Below, piece after piece: positions 1 through 7,402 of a stretch of 17,106 nt of DNA. The position numbers and the translations under genes were made by a program. Source of the DNA: JAXGPP01 sp964436865 (GTDB taxonomy: Bacteria; Planctomycetota; Planctomycetia; Pirellulales; Thermoguttaceae); the NCBI GenBank assembly GCA_964436865.1, contig CAYTFK010000135.1, positions 1-17,106 on the forward strand, written 5' to 3'. The stretch's first letter is position 1; every line of letters begins with the position of its first letter. The notes below the pieces were generated by a model. It did no database searches. It worked only from the letters and a program-made list of their open reading frames with translations, and was not told the DNA's origin.

Positions 1-741
1 GTGCCTGCCGAGAACTTCAAGAAGATCCACGACGACGTGGGCGACCACTTTGAGAAGAAGGTCGTTCCGATGTGGATGAAACGCGAAGGATACGCATCGC
101 GTGCAGAACTTGAGGCCAGTCTGCGGGCCAAGGGCTCGTCTTACGAACACGAGAAACGAATCTTCGTCGAGCAGTACGTCGCCGACACCTGGAAAAAGCA
201 GTCGGTAAAGGTCTCACAGGAGGTCACTCATGAGCAACTGCTGGAGTACTACCAGGAGCACATAGCCGACTTCACCCACCAGGCGCAGGCTCGATGGGAG
301 GAACTCGTCGTCCACAAGGCGAAGCATGCCGATCCGGAGGAGGCTCGCTTCAAGCTGGCAGAGATGGGCAACCGCGTGCTCAACGGCGAGGCATTTGCCG
401 ACGTGGCCAAGGCCGAGTCCGAAGGCCCGACCGCAGCGAGCGGCGGCGCGCGCGACTGGACGACGCAGGGGGCGCTGGTATCGAAAGTTCTCGATCAGGT
501 CCTGTTCGGGTTACCGGTCGGCCAGATGAGCCAGATCATCGAGGACAATCTGGGGTTTTACATTGTCCGCGTGGTCGAGCGCAAGGAGGGCGGCCAGACA
601 CCGTTCGGCGAAGCGCACACCGAGATTCGCAAGAAGATCCGCGAAGAGCGACGGGAGAAGGAAGAAAAAGCCTACATCGCCCGGTTGCGGGCCGAGATCC
701 CCGTCTGGACCGTATTCGACTCCGAGCTCGGCGGCGAATAG
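1..741 (+). CDS. SurA/PpiC-type peptidyl-prolyl cis-trans isomerase, 5' end cut by window
   Basis: Likely an extracytoplasmic foldase/chaperone that isomerises X-Pro bonds in exported proteins. About 246 residues are visible. Residues 1-95 are charged, helical and SurA_N-like. Residues about 98-195 look like a parvulin (PpiC) domain: a strand with RWEELVVHK, a helix with AEMGNRVLNGEAFADVAKAESEGPTA, then GGARDW, the hydrophobic stretch FGLPVGQMSQIIEDNLGFYIVRVVER and a short charged tail. This order is that of rotamase domains. The first base starts a GTG codon, but no signal peptide or RBS can be seen and the N-terminus of the family is missing. I therefore read the gene as entering from the left rather than starting here. 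The stop is TAG at 739-741. The fold assignment is good; the exact orthologue (SurA, PrsA or a planctomycete paralogue) cannot be told. Confidence 0.82.
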   Translation: MPAENFKKIHDDVGDHFEKKVVPMWMKREGYASRAELEASLRAKGSSYEHEKRIFVEQYVADTWKKQSVKVSQEVTHEQLLEYYQEHIADFTHQAQARWEELVVHKAKHADPEEARFKLAEMGNRVLNGEAFADVAKAESEGPTAASGGARDWTTQGALVSKVLDQVLFGLPVGQMSQIIEDNLGFYIVRVVERKEGGQTPFGEAHTEIRKKIREERREKEEKAYIARLRAEIPVWTVFDSELGGE

Positions 742-839
742 GCCGGGTACGGCTTGGGCGCTCGCCTCATGCCGGCAATCTCCGGCTACATGGCGAGTCG
801 AACCGGCTGACGCGACATGTCGGCCGCGAGTTCGGCTCC

Positions 840-867
840 TTGCTGGACCAACTCAGACCGCTATAAT
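840..867 (+). promoter_or_regulatory. Predicted sigma70-type promoter upstream of the HEAT-repeat gene
   Basis: A perfect -10 hexamer TATAAT lies at 862-867, with a weak -35 TTGCTG at 840-845 and a 16-bp spacer. Transcription would begin near 874, which coincides with a GTG at 876 and favours the downstream ATG at 984 (or 999) as translation start. The rest of the 742-983 gap shows only a short GC hairpin (771-775 with 782-786) and no gene. Confidence 0.45.
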
Positions 868-983
868 CAGCCCTTGTGCCACAGTGGGCGGGGCTGGCCG
901 CACAGACTACCCCGTCTGCGGAGGGTAGTTATGCCGCACTCGGTCAGCGGTGGCCGGGAGTCCCAGCATATGGCGGTGTGCCG

Positions 984-1736
984 ATGAGCTCCTCCGGTAT
1001 GTCCGACGATCATCGTGCGTGGGTTGCCGAACTGGCGGATCCGCGGACCCGTCGCGCTGCCCGGCAGAAGCTGGTGACTGCGGGGGCGGTCGAACCGCTC
1101 CTGGAGTGCCTGAAGTCGCACAACGAATCGGTGGTGTGGGCGGCGGTTGAGTCGCTTGGAGACCTTCATGCCACCCAGGCCGTCGGGCCGCTGGTCGGAC
1201 TTCTCGGGCGCGGCCGGCTGGCCTTCGATGTTTGCGAGGCCCTGACGCGGATCACCGGGCAGAACTTCGGCACCGATGCGAAGAAGTGGCGCGAGTGGAT
1301 GTCGAGCAATCCCGAGTTGCGGGCGCGGCCGCTCGATGTGGCGGATTGCATGCGCCGCACCGCCGAATTGCTCGGTGTCGAGCCGGCTGGATCGAGCAAT
1401 ACCTTTCAGCTCAAGCTCAGTCTGCCGCACGGGCGCAGCCAGAAAGTGGCCGTGCTGTTCGGACGCCAGGATTCAGAAGGGGATGAGATCGTTTTGATCT
1501 ACAGCGAATGCGGACTGGCCAATCCGAAACATTACGATACCCTGTTGCGCAAGAATCTGACGATGCCGGGCGGCGCATTCGCCATCCGTGAGGTGAACGG
1601 CCAGGCGATTCTGGTGGTGGTTGAAACAACGCTGGTCGAGACAGTGACGCCCGGCGTGCTGGCTAAGAAGATCGAGAACATTGCCGCCCGCGCCGACGCC
1701 GTGGAGAAGCAGCTTGCCGGCGAGGATGTTCGCTAG
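984..1736 (+). CDS. HEAT-repeat protein with YbjN/secretion-chaperone-like C-terminal domain
   Basis: A cytoplasmic protein of 250 residues from this ATG, with no signal peptide or membrane segment. Residues about 10-85 form HEAT-like helical pairs (RAARQKLVTAGAVEPLLECL, then SVVWAAVESLGDL, then AVGPLVGLLG). They end in the signature FGTDAKKWREWM that often closes short planctomycete HEAT proteins. Residues about 115-240 look like an alpha/beta domain of the YbjN/Tir-chaperone type: amphipathic strands (KVAVLFGRQ, EIVLIYSECG), a central LLRKNLTMPGGAFAI, then AILVVVETTLVET and a final helix. HEAT repeats usually mediate protein contacts; no catalytic residues are evident and the function is unknown. 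Start choice: GTG 876 sits at the predicted transcription start and would add 36 residues of low-complexity, non-HEAT sequence; ATG 999 is also possible. No clear RBS precedes any of them. pdxJ follows after 24 bp, so co-transcription is likely. Confidence 0.75.
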   Translation: MSSSGMSDDHRAWVAELADPRTRRAARQKLVTAGAVEPLLECLKSHNESVVWAAVESLGDLHATQAVGPLVGLLGRGRLAFDVCEALTRITGQNFGTDAKKWREWMSSNPELRARPLDVADCMRRTAELLGVEPAGSSNTFQLKLSLPHGRSQKVAVLFGRQDSEGDEIVLIYSECGLANPKHYDTLLRKNLTMPGGAFAIREVNGQAILVVVETTLVETVTPGVLAKKIENIAARADAVEKQLAGEDVR

Positions 1737-1760
1737 GCCAAAAGTGGCAATCGCAAGTGA

Positions 1761-2480
1761 ATGAGCATGGTTGATCTGGGCGTAAACATCGATCACGTGG
1801 CCACCGTGCGGCAGGCCCGCCGGACCTACGAACCCGATCCGGTCTGGGCGGCCGCGCTGGCCGAACTCGGCGGGGCCGACTGCATCACGCTCCACCTGCG
1901 CGAGGACCGGCGGCACATCTCCGACCGGGACCTCCGAGTGCTCCGCGAGACGGTGACGGTAAAATTGAACCTGGAAATGGCGTGCGATTCGGGAGTGCTG
2001 GAGATCGCCTGCGCCACGAAGCCCGACCAGGCGACATTGGTACCCGAGCGGCGCGAAGAAGTCACCACCGAGGGCGGACTGGATGTGGCCGGGCAACGAA
2101 GCCGCGTTGCCGATGTCGTCGCCCGGCTTCGCACGGCGGGCATTTCGGTCAGCCTCTTCCTTGATCCCGACCCGCGACAGATCGACGCGGGCGTTGAGAT
2201 CGGGGCCGACGCGATCGAACTGCACACCGGCCAGTACGCCCTGGCCAGGGCGGGCGCGGAGCAAGAGCACCAATTGGCGGTAGTTCGCGACGCTGCCCGC
2301 CGGGTGAGGCAAGCGGGGCTTGCGTTGCACGCAGGCCATGGGCTGACTTATCGCAACGTGCGGCCGATCGCCGCGATCGACGACATGCACGAACTCAATA
2401 TCGGGCACAGCATTGTCGCCCGGGCCTTGATGGTCGGTTTCCAGAAGGCTGTCCGCGAGATGAAAGACCTGCTTTCGTAG
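1761..2480 (+). CDS. pdxJ: Pyridoxine 5'-phosphate synthase PdxJ
   Basis: Cytoplasmic enzyme that condenses 1-deoxy-D-xylulose 5-phosphate with 3-amino-2-oxopropyl phosphate to give pyridoxine 5'-phosphate, the ring-closing step of DXP-dependent vitamin B6 synthesis. The 239 residues match the usual length of the TIM-barrel family. The N-terminal LGVNIDHVATVRQARR block is diagnostic. Catalytic residues fall at the E. coli numbers: His45 and Arg47 in HLREDRRHI, Glu72 in KLNLEMA, His193 in HAGHGL. The phosphate-binding end IGHSIVARALMVG is intact. ATG 1761 is chosen because it gives the E. coli numbering exactly; ATG 1767 (codon 3) is an alternative and neither has a strong RBS. It lies 24 bp after the HEAT gene and 61 bp before dapA. 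Confidence 0.97.
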   Translation: MSMVDLGVNIDHVATVRQARRTYEPDPVWAAALAELGGADCITLHLREDRRHISDRDLRVLRETVTVKLNLEMACDSGVLEIACATKPDQATLVPERREEVTTEGGLDVAGQRSRVADVVARLRTAGISVSLFLDPDPRQIDAGVEIGADAIELHTGQYALARAGAEQEHQLAVVRDAARRVRQAGLALHAGHGLTYRNVRPIAAIDDMHELNIGHSIVARALMVGFQKAVREMKDLLS

Positions 2481-2541
2481 AACCGGCGTCCTCTCGCTGA
2501 TCTGGATTTTTCACAACTCCCTCTGCAGTCACCGCTCTCTC

Positions 2542-3429
2542 ATGCCTACCCGATCCGAGTCGTTCGCCGGTCTCTCAGTCGCCTTGGTCACTCCGCTTCG
2601 CCAGGGGAAAGTCGATTTCGACGCGCTGCAGAAGCAGGTCGAGTTCCAGGTGCAGGCGGGGACCACGAGTGTCTGCCCGGTGGGCACCACGGGCGAATCG
2701 CCCACCTTGTCGCACGAAGAGCACGAACGGGTGATCTCGGCGGTGGTCGAGGCGGCGGCGGGGCGGATCAAGGTCATGCCCGGCACGGGGTCGAACAGCA
2801 CGGAAGAAGCGCTGCGGCTGACACGCTGGGCCGCGAAAGCCGGCGCCGACGCGGTGCTGGTCGTCGGTCCCTACTACAACAAGCCGATGCAGGAGGGCTT
2901 CTACCAGCATTTCAAGGCCCTGGCCGAAGCGGTCGAGATCCCAATCTGCATCTACAACATCCCCGGACGCACGGGCAAGAACATCGAGCCCGAGACGATC
3001 ATCCGGCTGGCAGAAATCCCCAACATCACCATGGTGAAGGAAGCGACCGGGTCGATGGATCAGGCGTCGCAGGTGCTGTGTAGTACCGACCTGACGGTGC
3101 TCAGCGGCGATGACAGCCTGACTCTGCCGCTCATGGCGATCGGCGGCCGCGGCGTGATCTCCGTGGTGGGCAACATCGTCCCTTCCGATATGATCCAGCT
3201 CTGCAAGGCCTTCGATTCGGGCGACATGGCCCAGGCCCTGCACTGGCACAAGCGGCTCTTCCCGCTGTGCCGCGACATGCTGGGACTGGCCACCAACCCG
3301 ATCCCGATCAAGGCGGCGATGAAGCTCCTGGGCCGCGATACGGGTGAGTTGCGGATGCCGATGACGCCGCTTTCCGCCGAGTTGGAAGCCCGCTTGCGAA
3401 CGACGCTGGCGACCTATGGCGTTCTGTGA
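2542..3429 (+). CDS. dapA: 4-hydroxy-tetrahydrodipicolinate synthase DapA
   Basis: Cytoplasmic class I aldolase that condenses pyruvate with aspartate semialdehyde, the first committed step of the diaminopimelate/lysine pathway. The 295 residues are of normal family length. Visible active-site residues are Thr49-Thr50 in VGTTGES, Tyr112 in GPYYNKP, Tyr138 and Arg143 in YNIPGRTG, and the Schiff-base Lys166 in MVKEATGS; LSGDD follows. The GTTGE form and Arg143, equivalent to the E. coli Arg138 that binds the aspartate semialdehyde carboxylate, favour DapA over N-acetylneuraminate lyase. The 61-bp gap after pdxJ has no obvious promoter or terminator, so read-through is plausible. No Shine-Dalgarno sequence is visible before ATG 2542. 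Confidence 0.95.
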   Translation: MPTRSESFAGLSVALVTPLRQGKVDFDALQKQVEFQVQAGTTSVCPVGTTGESPTLSHEEHERVISAVVEAAAGRIKVMPGTGSNSTEEALRLTRWAAKAGADAVLVVGPYYNKPMQEGFYQHFKALAEAVEIPICIYNIPGRTGKNIEPETIIRLAEIPNITMVKEATGSMDQASQVLCSTDLTVLSGDDSLTLPLMAIGGRGVISVVGNIVPSDMIQLCKAFDSGDMAQALHWHKRLFPLCRDMLGLATNPIPIKAAMKLLGRDTGELRMPMTPLSAELEARLRTTLATYGVL

Positions 3430-3526
3430 GCGGTCCAGGACCACTCGCGCCGATCGAAGCTCGCCGCCGCATCTCGAGACCCCGCCAGATCTGTCCCCAG
3501 ATTCCAAGCGACTGCGTCGACCCCGG

Positions 3527-3555
3527 TTGCCAGGCCTCAACCCGTGTTAGACAAT
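3527..3555 (+). promoter_or_regulatory. Predicted sigma70-type promoter for the heparinase-like gene
   Basis: A -35 box TTGCCA (3527-3532, 5 of 6 consensus bases) is followed by a 17-bp spacer and a -10 box GACAAT (3550-3555, 4 of 6). This predicts a 5' leader of about 70 nt before ATG 3633. It supports transcription of the lyase gene independently of dapA. Nothing else is evident in the 203-bp gap. Confidence 0.5.
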
Positions 3556-3632
3556 GCGCACTCGTTCTGCACGAAGACAGCCTGTCGGACTGCGCGCAGC
3601 GATTGATCGAGAATCAGCAGAGGGAGCGAGTG

Positions 3633-6005
3633 ATGAGGTACCTGGGCGGTTTGATTGTTGTAGCGGCGGCAGCGCTGGCCGGCATGGCCGCCGGCGATGA
3701 GCTCTCGCTCGACGAGCGTCCCGCCGCGCCCAATGAGTGGGGCTACCGCCCGGCTGCCGGCAGCGAGTCCCGGGTGAATCCGCCGGCCTTCTGCTGGCGT
3801 CCGCAGCCAAAGATCGTCTCCTGGGAATTGGAGTGCCGCAGCGAGGGCGCGGCTGCCGCCGAGTATTCCGTGAACCAACTCGAATACAACGTACATTGCC
3901 CCTCGCGGGTATTCCCGCCCGGAACCTTTAGCTGGCGATACCGCGGCACGGATGCTCGCGGTCAGACTACGAACTGGAGCCAGCCGCGCACCTTCACGAT
4001 TCCGCCCACCGCGGCGGCGATGCCCATGCCGCCGCGCGAGGAACTGCTCGGCCGCATTCCGGCCGACCATCCGCGGCTCTTCATCCGACCGGAAGACGTG
4101 TCCCGATTGCGCCAGTTGGCCCGCGGGCCGTTGCAGCAACGGTTCCAGCAGCTTGTCAAGTCGTGTGACAAGCTCCTCAACGAGCCGCCCCCGACGGCCG
4201 AGCCGCCGACGTATCCGCCGGGCACGGTCTCGCACAGCGAACAGTGGCGGGAAATCTGGTGGGGCAACCGGTTGTATACCATCAATGCGCTGGAGTCAGC
4301 TGCTACGCTGGCTTTCACCCGCCTGCTCAGCGGCAACGAAGAATACGGGCAGCTCGCTCGCCGCATCCTCATGGATTGCGCGAAGTGGGATCCCAAAGGG
4401 GCGACCGGCTACCGCTACAACGACGAAGCAGGGATGCCCTATGCTTATCATTTCTCGCGGACGTACACACTGGTTTACGACCTGTTGACCGAGGCCGAGC
4501 GCGAACAGTGCCGCCAGATAATGAAGGTTCGGGGCGACGAGATGTACAAGCACCTCTGCCCGCGGCACCTGTGGCAGCCCTACGCCAGCCACAGCAACCG
4601 GGCCTGGCATTTCCTGGGCGAGATCGGCATCGCCTTCCATGGTGAAGTGGAGGGAGCCGACGACTGGGCCTGGTTCGCCGCTAACGTGTTCTTCAACGTC
4701 TATCCGGTCTGGAGCGACGACGATGGCGGTTGGCACGAAGGATCGTCGTACTGGAGCAGCTATCTTAGCCGCTTCACGTGGTGGGCCGACATTATGCGCG
4801 CGACGTTCGGCATCGATGCCTATCAGAAGCCGTTCTTCGCTACCTGCGGCGATTACGCGATGTATCTCATGCCGCCGGGAAAGGTCGGAGGAGGCTTTGG
4901 CGACCTGACCAACGTCCGCCAGGCGAGATCCAATGTCCCACTGATGAGCATCTTCGCCGCTCAGGGCCAGAACGAATACTGGCAGTGGTATGTCGAGCAG
5001 ATGGGCGGCCCCGAGGACACCGGCGGCTACGTGGGGTTCATTCGCGGGACCATGCCCAAGGTCCAGGCCAGGGCGCCCGTTGATCTGCCGGCGTCGAAGC
5101 TCTTCCGCGGCACGGGGCAGGCGATGATGAACACGACGCTCCGCGATGCCAACGAAGACGTGCAGATCGTGTTCAAATCGAGCCCGTTCGGCACACAATC
5201 GCACGGCTACGAGGCCAACAACTCATTCCTGCTCTGGGCGTACGGCCAGCGGCTGTTGATCCACACTGGCTATCGCGATATTTACGGCAGCGACCACCAT
5301 CGCAATTGGATGTGGAGCACCCGTTCGGTCAACAACATCACCGTGGATGGTCAGGGACAACTGCCTCACTCGCCCGCCTGCCGCGGTGAAATCACGTTCT
5401 TCAAAACCACCCCTTGGGCCGACGCCGTCATCGGAGAGGCGGGCGAGTGTTACCGCACGTCGGCCGACTCGGAAGATGAAAGCCGTCTGCTCGACCGATT
5501 CACACGGGCGATCCTGTTCGTCAAACCGGACCTGATCGTGATCTTCGATCGCCTCGACGCTCGCAAGCCATCGACGTTCGAGTACTGGCTCCACGCGGTC
5601 AACCAGTTTCACGTGGCGGATCAGCACCGGATTGAAATCCGCGCCGAAGATGTGGTCTGCCCCGTCGATATCCTTCATCCGGAAGGCCTCAAACTTGCCC
5701 AGACCGACCAGTACGACCCCAATCCGCGGCCTCGGGTGAAGGTCCGCGAATGGCATCTGACCGCCGCGACGGCCGAGAAGGTCCGGCAGCAGCAATTCGT
5801 TACCCTCCTCCGGCCTCAGCGGTCTGCTGAACACAAGCCGATGAACGCCAGGCTCAAGAACACGCCCGTCGGTTTCGAACTCACCGCTGAGTGTACCGGA
5901 GGAAACGTGGCGATGTCGCTGCCGATTGCCGCCGGCGCTCCGCTTGCGATCCGTCGCCTGGCTTCGGACGGATCGGTGGCTGACTCTCTGGAGGCACAAC
6001 CATAG
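3633..6005 (+). CDS. Secreted heparinase II/III-family polysaccharide lyase (DUF4962 architecture)
   Basis: Predicted exported lyase of 790 residues acting on uronic-acid polysaccharides by beta-elimination. Residues 1-21 are a signal peptide (MRYLGG, then a V/A/L core to AGMAA). Residues about 45-130 form an Fn3-like sandwich (PAFCWRP through FSWRYRG to WSQPRTFTI). An alpha/alpha-toroid begins at about 135 with the typical DHPRLFIRPEDVSRLRQLA. The heparinase II/III-like beta-sheet region starts near 540 (GYRDIYGSDHHRNWMWS). Candidate catalytic residues are His320 in SHSNRAWH, Tyr373 in EGSSYW and His555/His556; the His-Tyr spacing of 53 is close to the 55 of Pedobacter heparinase II (His202, Tyr257). 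A family number (PL21-like or other) and substrate cannot be fixed by eye. ATG 3633 is chosen for its AGAGGGAG-type RBS and signal peptide. Its TAG overlaps the next gene's apparent ATA start, so the two are probably translationally coupled. Confidence 0.85.
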   Translation: MRYLGGLIVVAAAALAGMAAGDELSLDERPAAPNEWGYRPAAGSESRVNPPAFCWRPQPKIVSWELECRSEGAAAAEYSVNQLEYNVHCPSRVFPPGTFSWRYRGTDARGQTTNWSQPRTFTIPPTAAAMPMPPREELLGRIPADHPRLFIRPEDVSRLRQLARGPLQQRFQQLVKSCDKLLNEPPPTAEPPTYPPGTVSHSEQWREIWWGNRLYTINALESAATLAFTRLLSGNEEYGQLARRILMDCAKWDPKGATGYRYNDEAGMPYAYHFSRTYTLVYDLLTEAEREQCRQIMKVRGDEMYKHLCPRHLWQPYASHSNRAWHFLGEIGIAFHGEVEGADDWAWFAANVFFNVYPVWSDDDGGWHEGSSYWSSYLSRFTWWADIMRATFGIDAYQKPFFATCGDYAMYLMPPGKVGGGFGDLTNVRQARSNVPLMSIFAAQGQNEYWQWYVEQMGGPEDTGGYVGFIRGTMPKVQARAPVDLPASKLFRGTGQAMMNTTLRDANEDVQIVFKSSPFGTQSHGYEANNSFLLWAYGQRLLIHTGYRDIYGSDHHRNWMWSTRSVNNITVDGQGQLPHSPACRGEITFFKTTPWADAVIGEAGECYRTSADSEDESRLLDRFTRAILFVKPDLIVIFDRLDARKPSTFEYWLHAVNQFHVADQHRIEIRAEDVVCPVDILHPEGLKLAQTDQYDPNPRPRVKVREWHLTAATAEKVRQQQFVTLLRPQRSAEHKPMNARLKNTPVGFELTAECTGGNVAMSLPIAAGAPLAIRRLASDGSVADSLEAQP
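5990..5994 (+). promoter_or_regulatory. Strong Shine-Dalgarno GGAGG deciding an ATA start
   Basis: GGAGG lies inside the last codons of the lyase gene, 7 nt before ATA at 6002-6004. It is 43 nt away from the first canonical start in the same frame (GTG 6038), too far to serve it. Position and spacing point to initiation at ATA. Confidence 0.6.
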
Positions 6006-7108
6006 ACGCCCCGCGATTTCTCCTCGTCACGTGCCAGGTGGGGGCCGAGGCAGCGGTCAAGCACGAAATCGCGCGCCGCTGGCCCGACTTCCGTGCCGCC
6101 TATTCGCGCCCGGGCTTTCTGACATTCAAGCTCCCGGAAGATGCCCGGCTCAAGCTCGACTTCGAGTTGGAGGCCGTGTTTGCCCGCTCCCACGCGTTTT
6201 CATTGGGAAAGGTAGCTGGACCGGGTGCGGACGAAGTCGCGCGGCAGGTTTGGGAACTCTATGGCTCGCGGCCGGCGGAACGGCTGCACGTGTGGCCGCG
6301 CGATTCGGCTTGGCCGCGCGACGCCGAAGGCGAGGACCCGGCGGCCGCAGCCGTGTCGAACCTGCACGAAGCGCTTCACCGCCATTGCCCGCGTCCCGAA
6401 ATGCTGGCCCGGGATTCGGCCGATCCCACTCGGCCCGCCCGCCGCGGTGAGTATGTGCTCGACTGTGTGCTGGTTCAGCCGGGTGAGTGGTGGGTGGGCT
6501 GTCACCGCGCTCGTTCGGTGCCATCATTGTGGCCGGGCGGGATGATTCCCCTGGAACTGCCGCCCGACACCGTATCGCGCGCCTGGCTAAAAATAGAAGA
6601 AGCCTTGCGCTGGCTCCAGTGGCCGATTCCGAAGGCCGCGCGAGTCGCCGAACTGGGCAGCGCGCCCGGCGGGGCGAGCCAGGCGCTGCTCGCCCGCGGC
6701 ATGCACGTGCTGGGCATTGATCCCGCTGAGATGGATCCCAAGGTGCTCGAACATCCCCATTTCACGCACTTGCGGCGGCGGATTCCCCAAGTGCAGCGGC
6801 GGGTGTTCCGCAAGATCCGCTGGATCACCGCCGACATGAACGTGGCGCCCAGTTACACGCTCGAAGCCGTGGAAGGGATCGTCACCCACCCGGAGGTGAA
6901 CGTCCGGGGGCTCATTCTGACCCTCAAGCTGCCTCAATGGAAGCTTGCCGATCAGGTGCCGGAATTCATAGAGCGGGTTCGCGGCTGGGGTTACAACGAA
7001 GTGCTCGCGCGGCAGCTCCAGCATAATCGGCAGGAAGTCTGCTTGGCGGCACTCAAGCGTCCCTTTATTCGGAAACCTTCGCGGCCCGGGCGGCGACAGG
7101 CAACCTGA
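6002..7108 (+). CDS. RlmM-like 23S rRNA 2'-O-ribose methyltransferase (FtsJ/RrmJ fold), apparent ATA start
   Basis: Predicted SAM-dependent RNA 2'-O-methyltransferase; E. coli RlmM modifies C2498 of 23S rRNA in the cytoplasm. About 368 residues from ATA 6002, or 356 from GTG 6038. Residues about 1-115 resemble the RlmM ferredoxin/THUMP-like RNA-binding region. The Rossmann domain follows, with SAM motif ELGSAPGGASQALLARG and GIDPAEMD. The K-D-K-E tetrad is readable: Lys in SRAWLKIEEAL, Asp in ITADMN, Lys in LTLKLP, Glu in RQEVCL. The ARQLQHNRQEV block matches the RlmM C-terminus closely. Codons 6002-6037 encode DAPRFLLVTCQ after the initiator, the first strand expected in this family, and GGAGG sits 7 nt before ATA. 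The ATA overlaps the upstream TAG stop. The exact target base is inferred from the family. Confidence 0.82.
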   Translation: MDAPRFLLVTCQVGAEAAVKHEIARRWPDFRAAYSRPGFLTFKLPEDARLKLDFELEAVFARSHAFSLGKVAGPGADEVARQVWELYGSRPAERLHVWPRDSAWPRDAEGEDPAAAAVSNLHEALHRHCPRPEMLARDSADPTRPARRGEYVLDCVLVQPGEWWVGCHRARSVPSLWPGGMIPLELPPDTVSRAWLKIEEALRWLQWPIPKAARVAELGSAPGGASQALLARGMHVLGIDPAEMDPKVLEHPHFTHLRRRIPQVQRRVFRKIRWITADMNVAPSYTLEAVEGIVTHPEVNVRGLILTLKLPQWKLADQVPEFIERVRGWGYNEVLARQLQHNRQEVCLAALKRPFIRKPSRPGRRQAT

Positions 7109-7187
7109 AAGACGGGAGATCTATCGACGTTTCGGTCCTCAATCGAGCCGCGGTTGACTGATCTCCGGCCCGTTTTGAGCCGATTTG

Positions 7188-7216
7188 TTGACTGAGCGCG
7201 CAGCCGTTCTTACAAT
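7188..7216 (+). promoter_or_regulatory. Near-consensus sigma70 promoter
   Basis: TTGACT (7188-7193, 5 of 6) and TACAAT (7211-7216, 5 of 6) are separated by exactly 17 bp. This is the best promoter match in the window. The predicted start near 7223 leaves an approximately 180-nt leader before ATG 7403. Confidence 0.65.
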
Positions 7217-7227
7217 GGGCTCCTGCC

Positions 7228-7244
7228 ATACCGCTATTCGGTAT
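7228..7244 (+). promoter_or_regulatory. Perfect inverted repeat overlapping a TATAAT box
   Basis: ATACCG (7228-7233) and CGGTAT (7239-7244) pair over a 5-nt loop. The right arm runs into TATAAT (7242-7247). It could be an operator-like dyad over a second promoter or the first hairpin of the leader RNA made from the 7188 promoter; the sequence cannot decide. Confidence 0.4.
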
Positions 7245-7315
7245 AATCTGCCAAGCCTGCCTGAATTGACTTGCCTGCCATTGAATTGCCAGCGGCGGCT
7301 GAGGTGCGTGGCGGA

Positions 7316-7334
7316 CGACGTTGACCACACGTCG
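7316..7334 (+). promoter_or_regulatory. Leader hairpin before the G-x-D-x-Y repeat gene
   Basis: CGACGT (7316-7321) pairs with ACGTCG (7329-7334) across a 7-nt loop and can extend by further G-C pairs after one mismatch. It has no U-tract, so it is not a classical terminator. It lies about 70 nt before ATG 7403. Confidence 0.35.
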
Positions 7335-7402
7335 CCCCACTGTATGAATCGCACCGGAACGGACGACGCGCCCCGCTGGACTGCACCTATCGGAGCATCG
7401 GG

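Larger units (their letters stand above)
7109..7402 (+). other. 294-bp intergenic region with promoter and structured leader
   Basis: No convincing gene lies here. It contains a near-consensus promoter (7188-7216), a second perfect TATAAT at 7242-7247, and three copies of TTGACT (7154, 7188, 7266); the first two lie within a direct repeat GTTGACTGA (7153-7161, 7187-7195). Two perfect hairpins (7228-7244 and 7316-7334) fall in what would be an approximately 180-nt leader. A long-range inverted repeat GGAGATC/GATCTCC also lies near 7115-7166. No U-tract terminator for the preceding methyltransferase gene was seen. Confidence 0.6.

Noticed and set aside
2542..3429. N-acetylneuraminate lyase instead of DapA
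   Set aside because: The GTTGES motif and Arg143 in NIPGRTG fit dihydrodipicolinate synthase rather than the GSTGE form of the lyase.
3426..3632. N-terminal extension of the lyase from GTG 3426, overlapping the dapA stop as GTGA
   Set aside because: It would add 69 non-conserved-looking residues and bury the signal peptide; a good RBS at ATG 3633 and a promoter at 3527-3555 favour the later start.
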